From Anaerofustis stercorihominis DSM 17244 (GTDB lineage: Bacteria; Bacillota; Clostridia; Eubacteriales; Anaerofustaceae), in the NCBI RefSeq assembly GCF_000154825.1, contig NZ_DS560018.1, positions 1-64,000 of the forward strand: a stretch of DNA of 64,000 nt, in the 5' to 3' direction. Made by a program: the position numbers and the translations under genes. Position 1 is the stretch's first letter. The number at the start of each line of letters is the position of its first letter. This document shows, in pieces, positions 23,889 to 32,848 of the stretch. The notes under the pieces are model-generated. The model made no database searches. It saw only the letters and a program-made list of their open reading frames with translations, and was not told the DNA's origin.

Positions 23889-25389
23889 CTATACCTGCCT
23901 CATCGATTTCTTTTATATATTTGTTTTCATATGCTTCTTTGTTTTCTGCTTTGTTTTCAAATCCTTTTATTTCTTTTTCGCCTTTAGCCTGAGAAATAAG
24001 TGTGCCCATTCCTCCTACACAGCCTCCGGGACAGCCCATGCCTTCCAAAAGATACCCGTTTCTTTTACCTGATTTTGCAAGAGTAAGTATTTTCTTGCAG
24101 CCTTTTAGCCCGTCGGCTCTGTCTGTCATGACTTCAAGTTCGGGATCGAGTTTATTTATTGCTCCAACAATGGCTTTTGTAACCCCTCCCGAATATCCGT
24201 AGCCTCTTCCTGCAGCAGTTGCGTCATCAAGTTTTTCTCCTTCAAAACTATCCACATCTATTCCTTTTGCTTCAAACATTCCCGCAACCTCTTCAAAAGT
24301 AAGGACGTAATCCACATCGCTTTTTACGCTTCTCCTGTTCGCTTCAAGCTTCTTAGCGGAACAAGGCCCTATAAATACTATTTTTGCATTTGGATGGTTT
24401 TCTTTTATTACTCTCGCAGTAGCGACCATAGGTGTAAGTGCGGGAGAAACATATGGTGCGATATCGGGATAATCTCTCTTTGCCATAACAGCCCATGAAG
24501 GACAGCAGGAAGTAGCAAGGAAAGGTTCTTCACCTGTCTTTACCTTTTCGATAAAATGCTTTGCTTCGAAAACAGCACCCATATCGGCTCCGAGGGCAAC
24601 TTCGATAACATCGCTGAACCCAAGTTTTAATAATGCTTCTTTTATCTTTTCCGGACTGGCACCTTTTCCGAACTGACCTACAAAGGCAGGTGCGATTTCC
24701 GCAATCACTTCATTATTATTTTGAATAGCCTTTATAGTTTGATAAATTTCTGATTTATCACTTACCACACCGAAAGGACAAGCAACTATACACTGTCCGC
24801 AGGAAACGCATTTTTCATAATCTATCTTTGCATTCCCCTCTTCGTCCTCGGTATATGCGTTAACCCCGCAGCTTGCTTTACAAGGTCTGTCAAATTTAAC
24901 TATTGCATTATACGGACAAGCCTCTACACATCTTCCGCATCTAACGCATTTATCCTTGTTTATTACGCTTTTTCCGTTCTCGAAGTAAACTGCATCAACG
25001 GGACAAACTTCACTGCAAGGATGAGCATAACAGCCTCTGCAGTTGTTTGTAACAAAGACAGTATTCTCTTCACACTGCATACAAGCCTTCGAAACTACAT
25101 TGACAAGAGGCAGATTTAATACATTTTTCTCTCCTAAAATATTTTCTTTGTCCTTATCCTCATCAAATGGAGTTTCATTACTGCTTACGTCCAGACCGAG
25201 AGCAAGCCTTATCCTCTCCAAAATCAAAGCTTTTTCTCTCTTTTTATTAGTTATCTTGTTATCTTGTTCCTCAACGATTTCAGCTGCTAATTTTTCAAGC
25301 TCCGGTTCCTTGTTTTCATAAGCAAGCAATGCAACTTCTTTAAATACTTTTCTTCTTATATCAACGATAGGCGTAAAAATCTCTTTCAT
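23872..25389 (-). CDS. monomeric [FeFe] hydrogenase, group B-like
   Basis: A 505-residue iron-sulfur protein. Two 4Fe-4S sites follow [12 protein letters not shown] (Cys148, 151, 154, 158) and [12 protein letters not shown] (Cys194, 197, 200, 204), and a further Cys-rich segment at about 103-129 (CMQCEEN to CSEVCP) probably binds another. The H-cluster motifs are present: TSCCPSW (Cys295/296), [10 protein letters not shown] (Cys343) and [11 protein letters not shown] (Cys453/457). The third motif departs from the canonical MACPGGC form in the way seen in group B enzymes. Such enzymes are thought to couple ferredoxin to proton reduction in anaerobes. It heads an operon with the macrodomain gene and crcB. 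Confidence 0.92.
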   Translation of the reverse strand: MKEIFTPIVDIRRKVFKEVALLAYENKEPELEKLAAEIVEEQDNKITNKKREKALILERIRLALGLDVSSNETPFDEDKDKENILGEKNVLNLPLVNVVSKACMQCEENTVFVTNNCRGCYAHPCSEVCPVDAVYFENGKSVINKDKCVRCGRCVEACPYNAIVKFDRPCKASCGVNAYTEDEEGNAKIDYEKCVSCGQCIVACPFGVVSDKSEIYQTIKAIQNNNEVIAEIAPAFVGQFGKGASPEKIKEALLKLGFSDVIEVALGADMGAVFEAKHFIEKVKTGEEPFLATSCCPSWAVMAKRDYPDIAPYVSPALTPMVATARVIKENHPNAKIVFIGPCSAKKLEANRRSVKSDVDYVLTFEEVAGMFEAKGIDVDSFEGEKLDDATAAGRGYGYSGGVTKAIVGAINKLDPELEVMTDRADGLKGCKKILTLAKSGKRNGYLLEGMGCPGGCVGGMGTLISQAKGEKEIKGFENKAENKEAYENKYIKEIDEAGIDDGKM

Positions 25390-25491
25390 AAATCTCTCCT
25401 TAACACAGATTAATATAATTTATTATATAATATTATTTACCATAATTAGAAAATTTATAATTTTAAATTGTATTTTAGTATTTATATATAT

Positions 25492-25857
25492 TTAATATAT
25501 TTCATTTATTAGCATAAATGAATATAAGCCAATCATAAAAAATAAAGTGTACGGATTGAAAAAATAATAAACGACTCTAAATATACTTAAACACCAAAGA
25601 ATAGATAATAAAATAAAAGCTGATATCAAAATAATCTTATTTATCTTTTCCTGTTTAAACTCATTATAATTCTTAATAAGTATAAATATAAAAACAGAAG
25701 CTGTAATTCCTACAATTACATCCATAAAATATCTAACTTGCATCGTCATTAAAAACCTACCATAATAATAATCCAGTTTTGTTTTAAAGTAGGGAATAAA
25801 AAATATAAGATAAACCGGCAGTATCATCAACGATAAATAATATAATTTCTTCTTCAT
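25492..25857 (-). CDS. small membrane protein of unknown function
   Basis: A 121-residue protein with four hydrophobic stretches (YLSLMILPVYLIFFIPYF; MDVIVGITASVFIFILIK; IILISAFILLSILWCLSIF; LFFMIGLYSFMLINEIY) and short Lys-rich loops. The start is backed by AAAGGAG. No family motif is recognised. It stands alone between the hydrogenase operon and the radical SAM gene. Confidence 0.7.
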   Translation of the reverse strand: MKKKLYYLSLMILPVYLIFFIPYFKTKLDYYYGRFLMTMQVRYFMDVIVGITASVFIFILIKNYNEFKQEKINKIILISAFILLSILWCLSIFRVVYYFFNPYTLFFMIGLYSFMLINEIY

Positions 25858-26057
25858 ATTAAATTCTCCTTTAAAAATATGTAAATTTATAATCCTTCTT
25901 TATAAGATATTATACCATACGAGCCTTAAAATCGAATACATATAGCATATAACCTCATTAATTTATTTTCAAAATCAATAAAAATTGATAAAAGCCTTTA
26001 AATTATTTATTTAAAAAGATATACTTCTAAATATAACTTTTACTTAGGGAGAAAAAC

Positions 26058-27761
26058 ATGAAAGTAACTTTAGTAGGAATAAACTCAGCCTATTCACATA
26101 CAAACTTAGCTGTATATTATCTTTTAAATAATTCCATACCAAAAGGAGTTGACGCAGGAGTAAAACAGTACAACATAAATATGCTGGAAGAAAATGTAAT
26201 CGAGGACTTATTTTACGAGAAAAGCGATGTTTACATATTCTCATCTTATATTTGGAATATAGAGTACGTGCTTAAAGTAGCTTCATCATTAAAAAAGACG
26301 ACAAATGCAAAAATAGTTTTGGGAGGAAGTGAAGTCAGTTTCAATGCAAAGAATTACTTTGATAGATACGACTTCATTGATTATATACTTGCAGGAGAAG
26401 GCGAAGAGATAACTTATGATTTGCTCAACGGGATCAATAATAATAAAAAAATAAGTATAGTAAACGTATTTGACAAAAATTCCAAAGACTACAATTATAT
26501 AAAGAAGCATATTGACTTCAATAAAGTTATATTCCCTTATAAAAATGTAAATATGGAAGACTTTCAAAATAAAATCATATATTATGAAAGTCAAAGAGGA
26601 TGTCCATACAACTGCAGCTACTGCTTATCGGAACTTGATAAAAGTCTGAGGTTCAGAGATTTAAATAAAGTAAAAGAAGAAATAATGTTCTTTATTGATA
26701 ACAATATCCCTTTGGTCAAATTTATCGATAGGACTTTTAATGCAGACAATAAAAGAGCAAAGGAAATAATCAGGTTTATACTTAGAAACAGCAAACACAC
26801 AAAATTTCATTTTGAAGTATGTGCAAATCTGCTTGATGACGAAATAATCGAGCTACTGGGAAGTGCTCCAAACGATATGTTTCAGCTGGAAATAGGACTG
26901 CAGTCTATCAATGAACATACCATTAAGGAAATAAACAGAACTACTGATACGGAAAAAATAGGTATCAATGTTTTAAAACTGTTAAAAAACGATAATGTTC
27001 ATATACACTTGGATCTTATTTCAGGTCTTCCCTATGAAGATTTAAATTCATTTAAAGAAAGCTTTAATTTTGCTTATAATTTAAAACCACATATGCTTCA
27101 GCTGGGATTTTTAAAAATCCTTCACGGAACTATGATAGAAAAGAAAAAGAAAGATTATGATTTAAAATATAATGATTTTACACCATATGAAATATTATCA
27201 AATAAATGGTTAAGTTATGAAGATATATCTAATTTGAAAAATATAGAATTCCTCATAGACAGATATTTTAACTCAAATAATTTTTACAATACACTGGAAT
27301 TTTTTGTAAATAGAATAGCAGATTCACCTTTTGAATTTTATGAAATGCTAAAGGATTATTTTATAAAAAATGAATTATTTAAAAGAAGCATAAGTAAAGA
27401 TGATTTATATGAAATCTTATATGATTTTTTTAAAGCATACGATGAAAAAACTGCTTATAATCTATTAAGTTTTGATTATTTAAGTTATGTTAAAATCAGA
27501 AAACCTAAAAAAGAGTTCATAGAAAAAATAGAAGTTTTAAACAAAGAAGAAGTTTTTGAAATGCTGAAAACCGAAGATTTCAGAGAATTATACTTAAATG
27601 AATACAACGAACTTTCAAATAAAGAAGTTTATAAAAAAATAAGTCTATATAAATTCACTATAAACCCTATTACAAAAGAAAAGAAAGAAACATTGATATT
27701 ATTTAAAAACAAAAAACAAGATAAAGTAAGATTAGGTCATGAATATTTTTGTTTAAGCTAA
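26058..27761 (+). CDS. B12-binding-type radical SAM protein (DUF4080-like)
   Basis: A 567-residue protein. The N-terminal ~160 residues have a cobalamin-binding-like Rossmann layout (VTLVGINSAYSHTNLAVYYL; YIFSSYIWNIEYVLKVASSL; KIVLGGSEVSF; LAGEGE). The radical SAM core holds CPYNCSYC (Cys182, 186, 189) with FRDLNKVKEEI and HFEVCANLL after it, and the C-terminal ~200 residues are helical, as in the DUF4080 group. The DxHxxH cobalamin motif is not present, so B12 binding is uncertain. Substrate unknown. It is 10 bases upstream of a GNAT gene and probably co-transcribed. Confidence 0.88.
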   Translation: MKVTLVGINSAYSHTNLAVYYLLNNSIPKGVDAGVKQYNINMLEENVIEDLFYEKSDVYIFSSYIWNIEYVLKVASSLKKTTNAKIVLGGSEVSFNAKNYFDRYDFIDYILAGEGEEITYDLLNGINNNKKISIVNVFDKNSKDYNYIKKHIDFNKVIFPYKNVNMEDFQNKIIYYESQRGCPYNCSYCLSELDKSLRFRDLNKVKEEIMFFIDNNIPLVKFIDRTFNADNKRAKEIIRFILRNSKHTKFHFEVCANLLDDEIIELLGSAPNDMFQLEIGLQSINEHTIKEINRTTDTEKIGINVLKLLKNDNVHIHLDLISGLPYEDLNSFKESFNFAYNLKPHMLQLGFLKILHGTMIEKKKKDYDLKYNDFTPYEILSNKWLSYEDISNLKNIEFLIDRYFNSNNFYNTLEFFVNRIADSPFEFYEMLKDYFIKNELFKRSISKDDLYEILYDFFKAYDEKTAYNLLSFDYLSYVKIRKPKKEFIEKIEVLNKEEVFEMLKTEDFRELYLNEYNELSNKEVYKKISLYKFTINPITKEKKETLILFKNKKQDKVRLGHEYFCLS

Positions 27762-27771
27762 GGAGAAAAAA

Positions 27772-28218
27772 ATGGAAATAATTAAAATAAATAAATTAGA
27801 AGAAAAGGAATTAAACTTTTTATTAAATTTATGGGAAGAAAACGTAAGAGTCACACATACTTTTTTAAATGAAAATGATATCTTAAAATTAAAGCCTATA
27901 GGAAAAGAGGCATTAAAACAAATACAACATCTATTTATTATAAAAGATGATGACATCATTAAAGGTTTTATGGGGATAGAAAATGATAAGATAGAAATGT
28001 TATTTATAGAAGTAGACAGCAGAGGAAATGGTTACGGAAAAAAATTAATTGAATATGCTATAAATAACTTAAATATAAAATACGTTGATGTAAACGAACA
28101 AAATCCAAAAGCTCTGGGATTTTATGAATATCTCGGGTTTGAAGTTTTTAAAAGAGATGAATGTGACGACCAAGGAAATGACTTCCCTATTTTGCATTTA
28201 GAGTTAAAAAATAAATAA
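27772..28218 (+). CDS. GNAT-family N-acetyltransferase (YjaB-like)
   Basis: A 148-residue GNAT fold: motif A is SRGNGYGKKLIEYAI (acetyl-CoA pyrophosphate loop), preceded by beta strands ending MLFIEVD and followed by VDVNEQNPKALGFYEYLGFE, the usual motif B. This pattern resembles E. coli YjaB. Acceptor substrate unknown. AGGAG lies 9 bases before the ATG and the gene is cotranscribed with the radical SAM gene, ending at the hairpin at 28236-28266. Confidence 0.9.
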   Translation: MEIIKINKLEEKELNFLLNLWEENVRVTHTFLNENDILKLKPIGKEALKQIQHLFIIKDDDIIKGFMGIENDKIEMLFIEVDSRGNGYGKKLIEYAINNLNIKYVDVNEQNPKALGFYEYLGFEVFKRDECDDQGNDFPILHLELKNK

Positions 28219-28235
28219 ATCATAAAATAAAAAAT

Positions 28236-28266
28236 AAACCTCACATTAAAATATCATGTGAGGTTT
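28236..28266. terminator. bidirectional terminator between convergent genes
   Basis: Arms AAACCTCACAT and ATGTGAGGTTT form a perfect 11-bp stem with a 9-nt loop. It ends the GNAT transcript and touches the stop codon of the convergent lipoprotein gene. Confidence 0.88.
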
Positions 28267-28706
28267 TAAATTTCATCTGCATTTCTCATATAACTTGCGA
28301 CATCATCAGGTACGGCAAAATCATATCTGGCACCTATCGATTTAAATCTTACGACAGACTTATCCTTATATACAGCAAAACTGCTGGAATCTTTTTTATT
28401 GCTCAATATGTATTCATAACAATATTTTTTATCGAATGATTCTTTTTTGTTATGATTATAATCCGACTTATCACTTGCTTTCCATTTATCTATGTGTAAA
28501 TTATCCACAAATGCAGTTATTCTTTTTTTATCTTTTATTACCTTTATAACATTACCATTTGTCCTATCTATTACTTCCATCTTTTGAGAAGATTTCAGGA
28601 CATCACTGTACTCCCCTATCGGTTCCGACTTGTTAGCGGAAGAACAAGAATAGAAAAACACACATGACAACATTATAAGAAGCATGCAACTTAAAAACCT
28701 TTTCAT
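28266..28706 (-). CDS. small lipoprotein of unknown function
   Basis: A 146-residue lipoprotein: MKRFLSCMLLIMLSCVFFYS precedes the lipobox cysteine (FYSC). The mature part has two basic/aromatic segments (KKRITAFVDNLHIDKW; DKKYCYEYILSNKKDSSSF) without a recognised domain, although the arrangement recalls small YhfM-like or DUF lipoproteins. It faces recD2 divergently. No neighbour suggests a role. Confidence 0.8.
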   Translation of the reverse strand: MKRFLSCMLLIMLSCVFFYSCSSANKSEPIGEYSDVLKSSQKMEVIDRTNGNVIKVIKDKKRITAFVDNLHIDKWKASDKSDYNHNKKESFDKKYCYEYILSNKKDSSSFAVYKDKSVVRFKSIGARYDFAVPDDVASYMRNADEI

Positions 28707-28823
28707 AATTCCCTCTCAAAACTCTCGTTTTACCTATACTATCACAGTTTTTAAATTTTAACTATAGATTATATAACTTTTTTACTAATTATGATATAAT
28801 TTTTTTATTAATGAGGTAAAAAA

Positions 28824-31037
28824 ATGGTTGAAACGATAAAAGGAACGATAGATAGGATAATATACCACAATTCAGATAACTTATACACGATTGCAGATGT
28901 AGATGTTAACGATATACTCATAACCATTGTCGGTTATTTTGAAAATTTAAAACCGGGAATAGAAATAGAAGCTGATGGTGAATATATTAATCATATAAAA
29001 TACGGAGAACAATTTAAAGTAGAGAAACTAGAGATAGTCATCCCTACCGACACGGATTCAATTTATAACTATTTAAAAAGCGGAATGGTCGGAGGTATCG
29101 GACCTAAAAAAGCAAAAGAAATAGTGGATCATTTTGGAGATAAAACTCTGGAAATTTTAGAGAAAGATCCAATGAGACTTTCCGAGGTAAAGGGGATCGG
29201 AAAAAAGACAGCTCTTCTCGTAGGACTTGAATACAAAAATCAAGGCAATATGAGAGATATAGTCTTAAAACTTTCGAAATACAATATCAAACCTAACTAC
29301 GCAAAAAAATTATACGATGAATATAAAGGCGATACTTTAAATATAATCCAAACAAATCCTTATGCACTGATTGACGACGTATATGGAATAGGATTTAAAA
29401 GAGCGGACCAAATTGCCATGAGCGTAGGAATAGAAATGGAAAGCCCTTACAGGATCATCAGCGGCATAAAATATACTCTTAGCAGCTGTTACAGAGACGG
29501 TAATACTTATATACTAAAAGACGAACTCGAAGAAAAGGTCGCTAAGATACTGGGAGTAAACAAGGATATAATATCTCATAATTTAGCTAATTTATTTCTG
29601 GACGACAGCGTTATACTCGAGGTTACGGAAGATGAAGAAAGATGTTTCTTAAAAGAATTATACGAGTGTGAAATTGAAAGCGCCAAAAACCTTATGGGGC
29701 TGATTTCTTATAATGAAAAGGACAGTGAAGAAATCGACTTTGATAAACTCATTAAAAAATATGAAGAAATAAACGAAATAAACCTTGATAAAACTCAGAA
29801 GGAAGCAGTTATAAGTGCAATAAAATCAAAAGTATCTATAATTACAGGAGGACCCGGAACAGGTAAAACCACAATTATAAATGCTATTATTTATATACTC
29901 GGAAGTATAGGAGAAAAATATACATTAACGGCTCCTACGGGAAGGGCCGCAAAAAGAATGAGTGAATCGACCAAAAGTGAAGCAAAGACTATTCACAGGC
30001 TGCTTGAATATGAATACACTTTGGAAGACGATCATTTTTTATCATTTGGAAAGAATGAAGATAACACAATAGACAGTGATTATATAATAATAGATGAAAT
30101 GAGTATGGTCGATATCTCTCTTTTTGATGCATTCTTAAAGGCTGTAAAAAATAAAACCTCATTATTATTCGTAGGAGATATAGACCAACTTCCTTCGGTA
30201 GGTGCAGGAAATGTACTCTCCGATTTAATATCAAGCGAAATATTTCCCGTTACAAAACTCGATACCATATATCGTCAGGATAAAGAAAGCTTGATAATAA
30301 CAAACGCTCATAGAATCAACAAAGGCAAAATGCCGATACTAAAAAAAGAAGCTGATGATTTTTATTTTATAAACACCATAACTCAAGAAAAAATCAAAAG
30401 AAATATATTAAATATAGTCTACAATTACAAGAATACACCTTTGAAAAGATATGACCTATTAAAAGATTTTCAAATCATATCTCCGCTTAAAAAAGGACTT
30501 GCGGGCGTAAGCGAGCTTAATAAATCAGTTCAGGATATATTAAATCCTGCCCATAATACTAAAAATGAAATACAGCACGGTTCAACTACCTTTAGAGAAA
30601 ATGATAAAGTAATGCAGATAAAAAATAATTATCAAATAAAATGGACGGATATCAACACTCTTAAAAAAGGAGAAGGTGTTTTCAACGGGGATATGGGAAT
30701 AATAAAAAAGATCGATAAAGAAAAACAAACTCTTGAAATAATATTCGATGATGAAAAGAGAGTCATATACCCTAAAGAGCAAATGGAAGAACTTAACCTT
30801 TCTTATGCCATTACGGTACACAAAAGTCAGGGAAGTGAATTTAAAGCAATTATAATACCAATATTCAGCGGATACTCCGGTTTTTTAAACAGAAATTTAT
30901 TATATACTGCCGTTACCAGAGCCAAAGAAATGGTCATATTGATCGGAGAAGTCAACGGACTTAAGTCAATGATTAAAAGTGTGCAAAAAAATAAAAGAAA
31001 AACCACACTGGCTGAAAGACTTCACGACTTTTTATAA
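28824..31037 (+). CDS. recD2: RecD2-family SF1 DNA helicase
   Basis: A 737-residue helicase. The N-terminal OB-like and HhH region (GGIGPKKAKEIVDHFGD; VKGIGKKTALLVGLEY; VYGIGFKRADQIA) is the RecD2 mark that separates it from RecD of RecBCD. Walker A is GGPGTGKTT (~342-350), motif II is IIIDEMSM, QLPSVGAGNVL is motif III, and the C-terminus has ITVHKSQGSEFKAI and NRNLLYTAVTRA (motifs V and VI). It unwinds DNA 5' to 3' and is linked to repair and replication-fork maintenance. It is 12 bases upstream of comF. Confidence 0.96.
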   Translation: MVETIKGTIDRIIYHNSDNLYTIADVDVNDILITIVGYFENLKPGIEIEADGEYINHIKYGEQFKVEKLEIVIPTDTDSIYNYLKSGMVGGIGPKKAKEIVDHFGDKTLEILEKDPMRLSEVKGIGKKTALLVGLEYKNQGNMRDIVLKLSKYNIKPNYAKKLYDEYKGDTLNIIQTNPYALIDDVYGIGFKRADQIAMSVGIEMESPYRIISGIKYTLSSCYRDGNTYILKDELEEKVAKILGVNKDIISHNLANLFLDDSVILEVTEDEERCFLKELYECEIESAKNLMGLISYNEKDSEEIDFDKLIKKYEEINEINLDKTQKEAVISAIKSKVSIITGGPGTGKTTIINAIIYILGSIGEKYTLTAPTGRAAKRMSESTKSEAKTIHRLLEYEYTLEDDHFLSFGKNEDNTIDSDYIIIDEMSMVDISLFDAFLKAVKNKTSLLFVGDIDQLPSVGAGNVLSDLISSEIFPVTKLDTIYRQDKESLIITNAHRINKGKMPILKKEADDFYFINTITQEKIKRNILNIVYNYKNTPLKRYDLLKDFQIISPLKKGLAGVSELNKSVQDILNPAHNTKNEIQHGSTTFRENDKVMQIKNNYQIKWTDINTLKKGEGVFNGDMGIIKKIDKEKQTLEIIFDDEKRVIYPKEQMEELNLSYAITVHKSQGSEFKAIIIPIFSGYSGFLNRNLLYTAVTRAKEMVILIGEVNGLKSMIKSVQKNKRKTTLAERLHDFL

Positions 31038-31049
31038 AGGAAACGACAC

Positions 31050-31790
31050 ATGAACGAAAATAATATAGTAATACAAGTAATAAACAGAATATTGTTTCCA
31101 AGAAATCCGAAATGCAGCGTATGCAACAGAATCTTAATCCACAAAGATGATATTTACTGCAGTAAATGCGATGAAAAGCTTGAATGGATACATAGCAGAA
31201 GATGTGATATTTGCGGAAGAGCCATGAACAGCAACGGATATTCAAACATTTGTGAGAACTGTGAAAAGGACGAAAATTATTTTTCGGAAGGTTATAGTTT
31301 ATGGAGTTACGATAAATATTCCAAAAGAATAATAAAGAAAATCAAGTACGGAGGATATGAAAGGCTAGCAATAAATTTAGGTGAAGTCTTATATAAAAAC
31401 ACTTTAAATCTGGATTTTCTAAACGAAATCGATATCGTTATCCCTACCCCTTCAGACAAAATAAGATTTATAAAAAGAGGATATAATCAAGCATATTTAA
31501 TAGCTAAAGGCTTTTGTGATAAAAGGGATTTACCTTTAAGAGAGGATATCGTACTAAAAGAAATAGCGACAAAAGATCAAATCGGTCTTAGCGAAAAGGA
31601 AAGAAAAGCGAATTTAAAAGGTGCATTCAACGTCAAGAATAGTAATGTTATAAAAGACAAAACAATATTGATTGTTGATGATGTTTTAACAACAAGTGCA
31701 ACGATAAACGAGATAAGCAAAGTACTTTTGGAGCATAATGCAAATAAAATATACTTTTTAACCATAACTTCCAAAAAAAATATCAATTAA
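31050..31790 (+). CDS. comF: ComF-family phosphoribosyltransferase-like protein
   Basis: A 246-residue protein. A four-Cys zinc module (CSVCNR, CSKC, CDICGR, CENC at about 24-80) precedes a PRTase domain with VIPTPSDKIRFIKRGYNQAY and the PRPP loop ILIVDDVLTTSATINE. This is the ComFC architecture, needed for transformation in competent species, where it handles incoming single strands. In Clostridia it is often present without evident competence. It follows recD2 closely, suggesting a DNA-processing pair. Confidence 0.94.
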   Translation: MNENNIVIQVINRILFPRNPKCSVCNRILIHKDDIYCSKCDEKLEWIHSRRCDICGRAMNSNGYSNICENCEKDENYFSEGYSLWSYDKYSKRIIKKIKYGGYERLAINLGEVLYKNTLNLDFLNEIDIVIPTPSDKIRFIKRGYNQAYLIAKGFCDKRDLPLREDIVLKEIATKDQIGLSEKERKANLKGAFNVKNSNVIKDKTILIVDDVLTTSATINEISKVLLEHNANKIYFLTITSKKNIN

Positions 31791-32145
31791 AAGACTATAA
31801 AAGTAGAAAATTTATGAAAACGTGTTATAATATAAATAAATTAATAATTATTTATTTATATTATAAACTGAATATACATCTATATATAGTAGATTAAGAT
31901 AAATATAAACACATAATACACTTAAAAATAAATTAAAATATAATTAGTTCGAAAACAAATAAAATATGACCGAAACAAATTTACCTTTAAGTTATTCAAA
32001 CCGTCAAGAGAAATAATATTAATAAAAAAGTTGATGATGTTTGTTTTATAAAGATAAGTTTGTTAAGAGATATTACTAGAATATTGAAAAGGTTAAATTC
32101 ATATTTTAGTACAAAACCATTTATTAAAGAAACGAGGTAAATAAC
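31791..32145. other. intergenic region with 16-bp AT hairpin
   Basis: About 355 bases between comF and hpf. Arms at 31826-31841 and 31850-31865 (TATAATATAAATAAAT and its complement) form a perfect AT-only stem with an 8-nt loop; it could end the recD2-comF transcript, although there is no T run. The rest is AT-rich. A 16-codon frame at 31966 (MTETNLPLSYSNRQEK) lacks a ribosome site. Confidence 0.5.
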
Positions 32146-32667
32146 ATGAGAACTGACATTAAATTTAAAAATTATAATGGTGACTATGCTTTACTTGAAA
32201 AAGAATTGGAAAAGAAACTTTCTAAATTAGATAAATATTTTCCAAAAGATCCTAAAGCAAACATTATGATAAGCGAAATAAGAGGCCTTGTTACAACTGA
32301 AATCACTGTTACGGTTGACTCTACATTTCTTAGAGTAGAAGTATCAGATAGGGATGTAAGGAATGCAGCGGACAAAGCAATAGAAAAATTGGAAGCTCAA
32401 ATCAAGAAAAACAAAGAAAAACTAAAAAGAAAACTTACAGACTCTATCAGATATGATGAAAGCGAAGAAGATGTAGAACAAGAAGATTTAAAAATCGTTA
32501 AAAGCAAAAAATTTGCAATCAAACCAATGTCTGCGGAAGAAGCTGCATTACAAATGGAACTCCTTGGACATATGTTCTTTGTATTCTTAAATGCGGATGA
32601 TGAAGCAGTAAATGTAATATATAAGAGAAAAGATGGTCAATATGGCTTAATTGAGCCAGAATTTTAG
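32146..32667 (+). CDS. hpf: long-form ribosome hibernation promoting factor
   Basis: A 173-residue protein with the N-terminal S30AE domain (residues ~1-100; LEKELEKKLSKLDKYFPKDP, then VEVSDRDVRNAADKAIEKLE) and the C-terminal dimerisation domain typical of the long form (~115-173; IVKSKKFAIKPMSAEEAALQ, MFFVFLNADDEAVNVIYKRK). It dimerises 70S ribosomes into inactive 100S particles in slow growth. GAGGT precedes the ATG. Long leader (355 bases from comF) suggests an own promoter, often stress controlled in relatives. Confidence 0.97.
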   Translation: MRTDIKFKNYNGDYALLEKELEKKLSKLDKYFPKDPKANIMISEIRGLVTTEITVTVDSTFLRVEVSDRDVRNAADKAIEKLEAQIKKNKEKLKRKLTDSIRYDESEEDVEQEDLKIVKSKKFAIKPMSAEEAALQMELLGHMFFVFLNADDEAVNVIYKRKDGQYGLIEPEF

Positions 32668-32686
32668 ACTAAATTCTTAAAAAGTA

Positions 32687-32749
32687 TTGAATTTTTATTC
32701 AGAAAAATGTTAAAATGTAGTGTCTATGGTTTTAGCTATAGGCACTACA
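32687..32749 (+). promoter_or_regulatory. promoter with hairpin at the transcript start
   Basis: TTGAAT (32687-32692), 18-bp spacer and TAAAAT (32711-32716) are followed at once by arms TGTAGTGTCTAT (32716-32727) and ATAGGCACTACA (32738-32749), a 12-bp stem with one G-U pair and a 10-nt loop. No T run follows, so it is not a plain terminator of hpf; it would sit at the very 5' end of the DUF5317 mRNA as a possible stabiliser, or act as an operator in DNA. Confidence 0.45.
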
Positions 32750-32848
32750 ACAATATTTGGTAGAAAATTGTATAAAATATTTATTTTTATTAGAACGAAT
32801 AGATTAATAATACTTTAGCTTTTTTACGGTATAGGAAAGGAATTGATT

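Noticed and set aside
31966..32016. A 16-codon frame (MTETNLPLSYSNRQEK) in the hpf leader
   Set aside because: No ribosome site and no codons that would suggest a control peptide; chance is likely.
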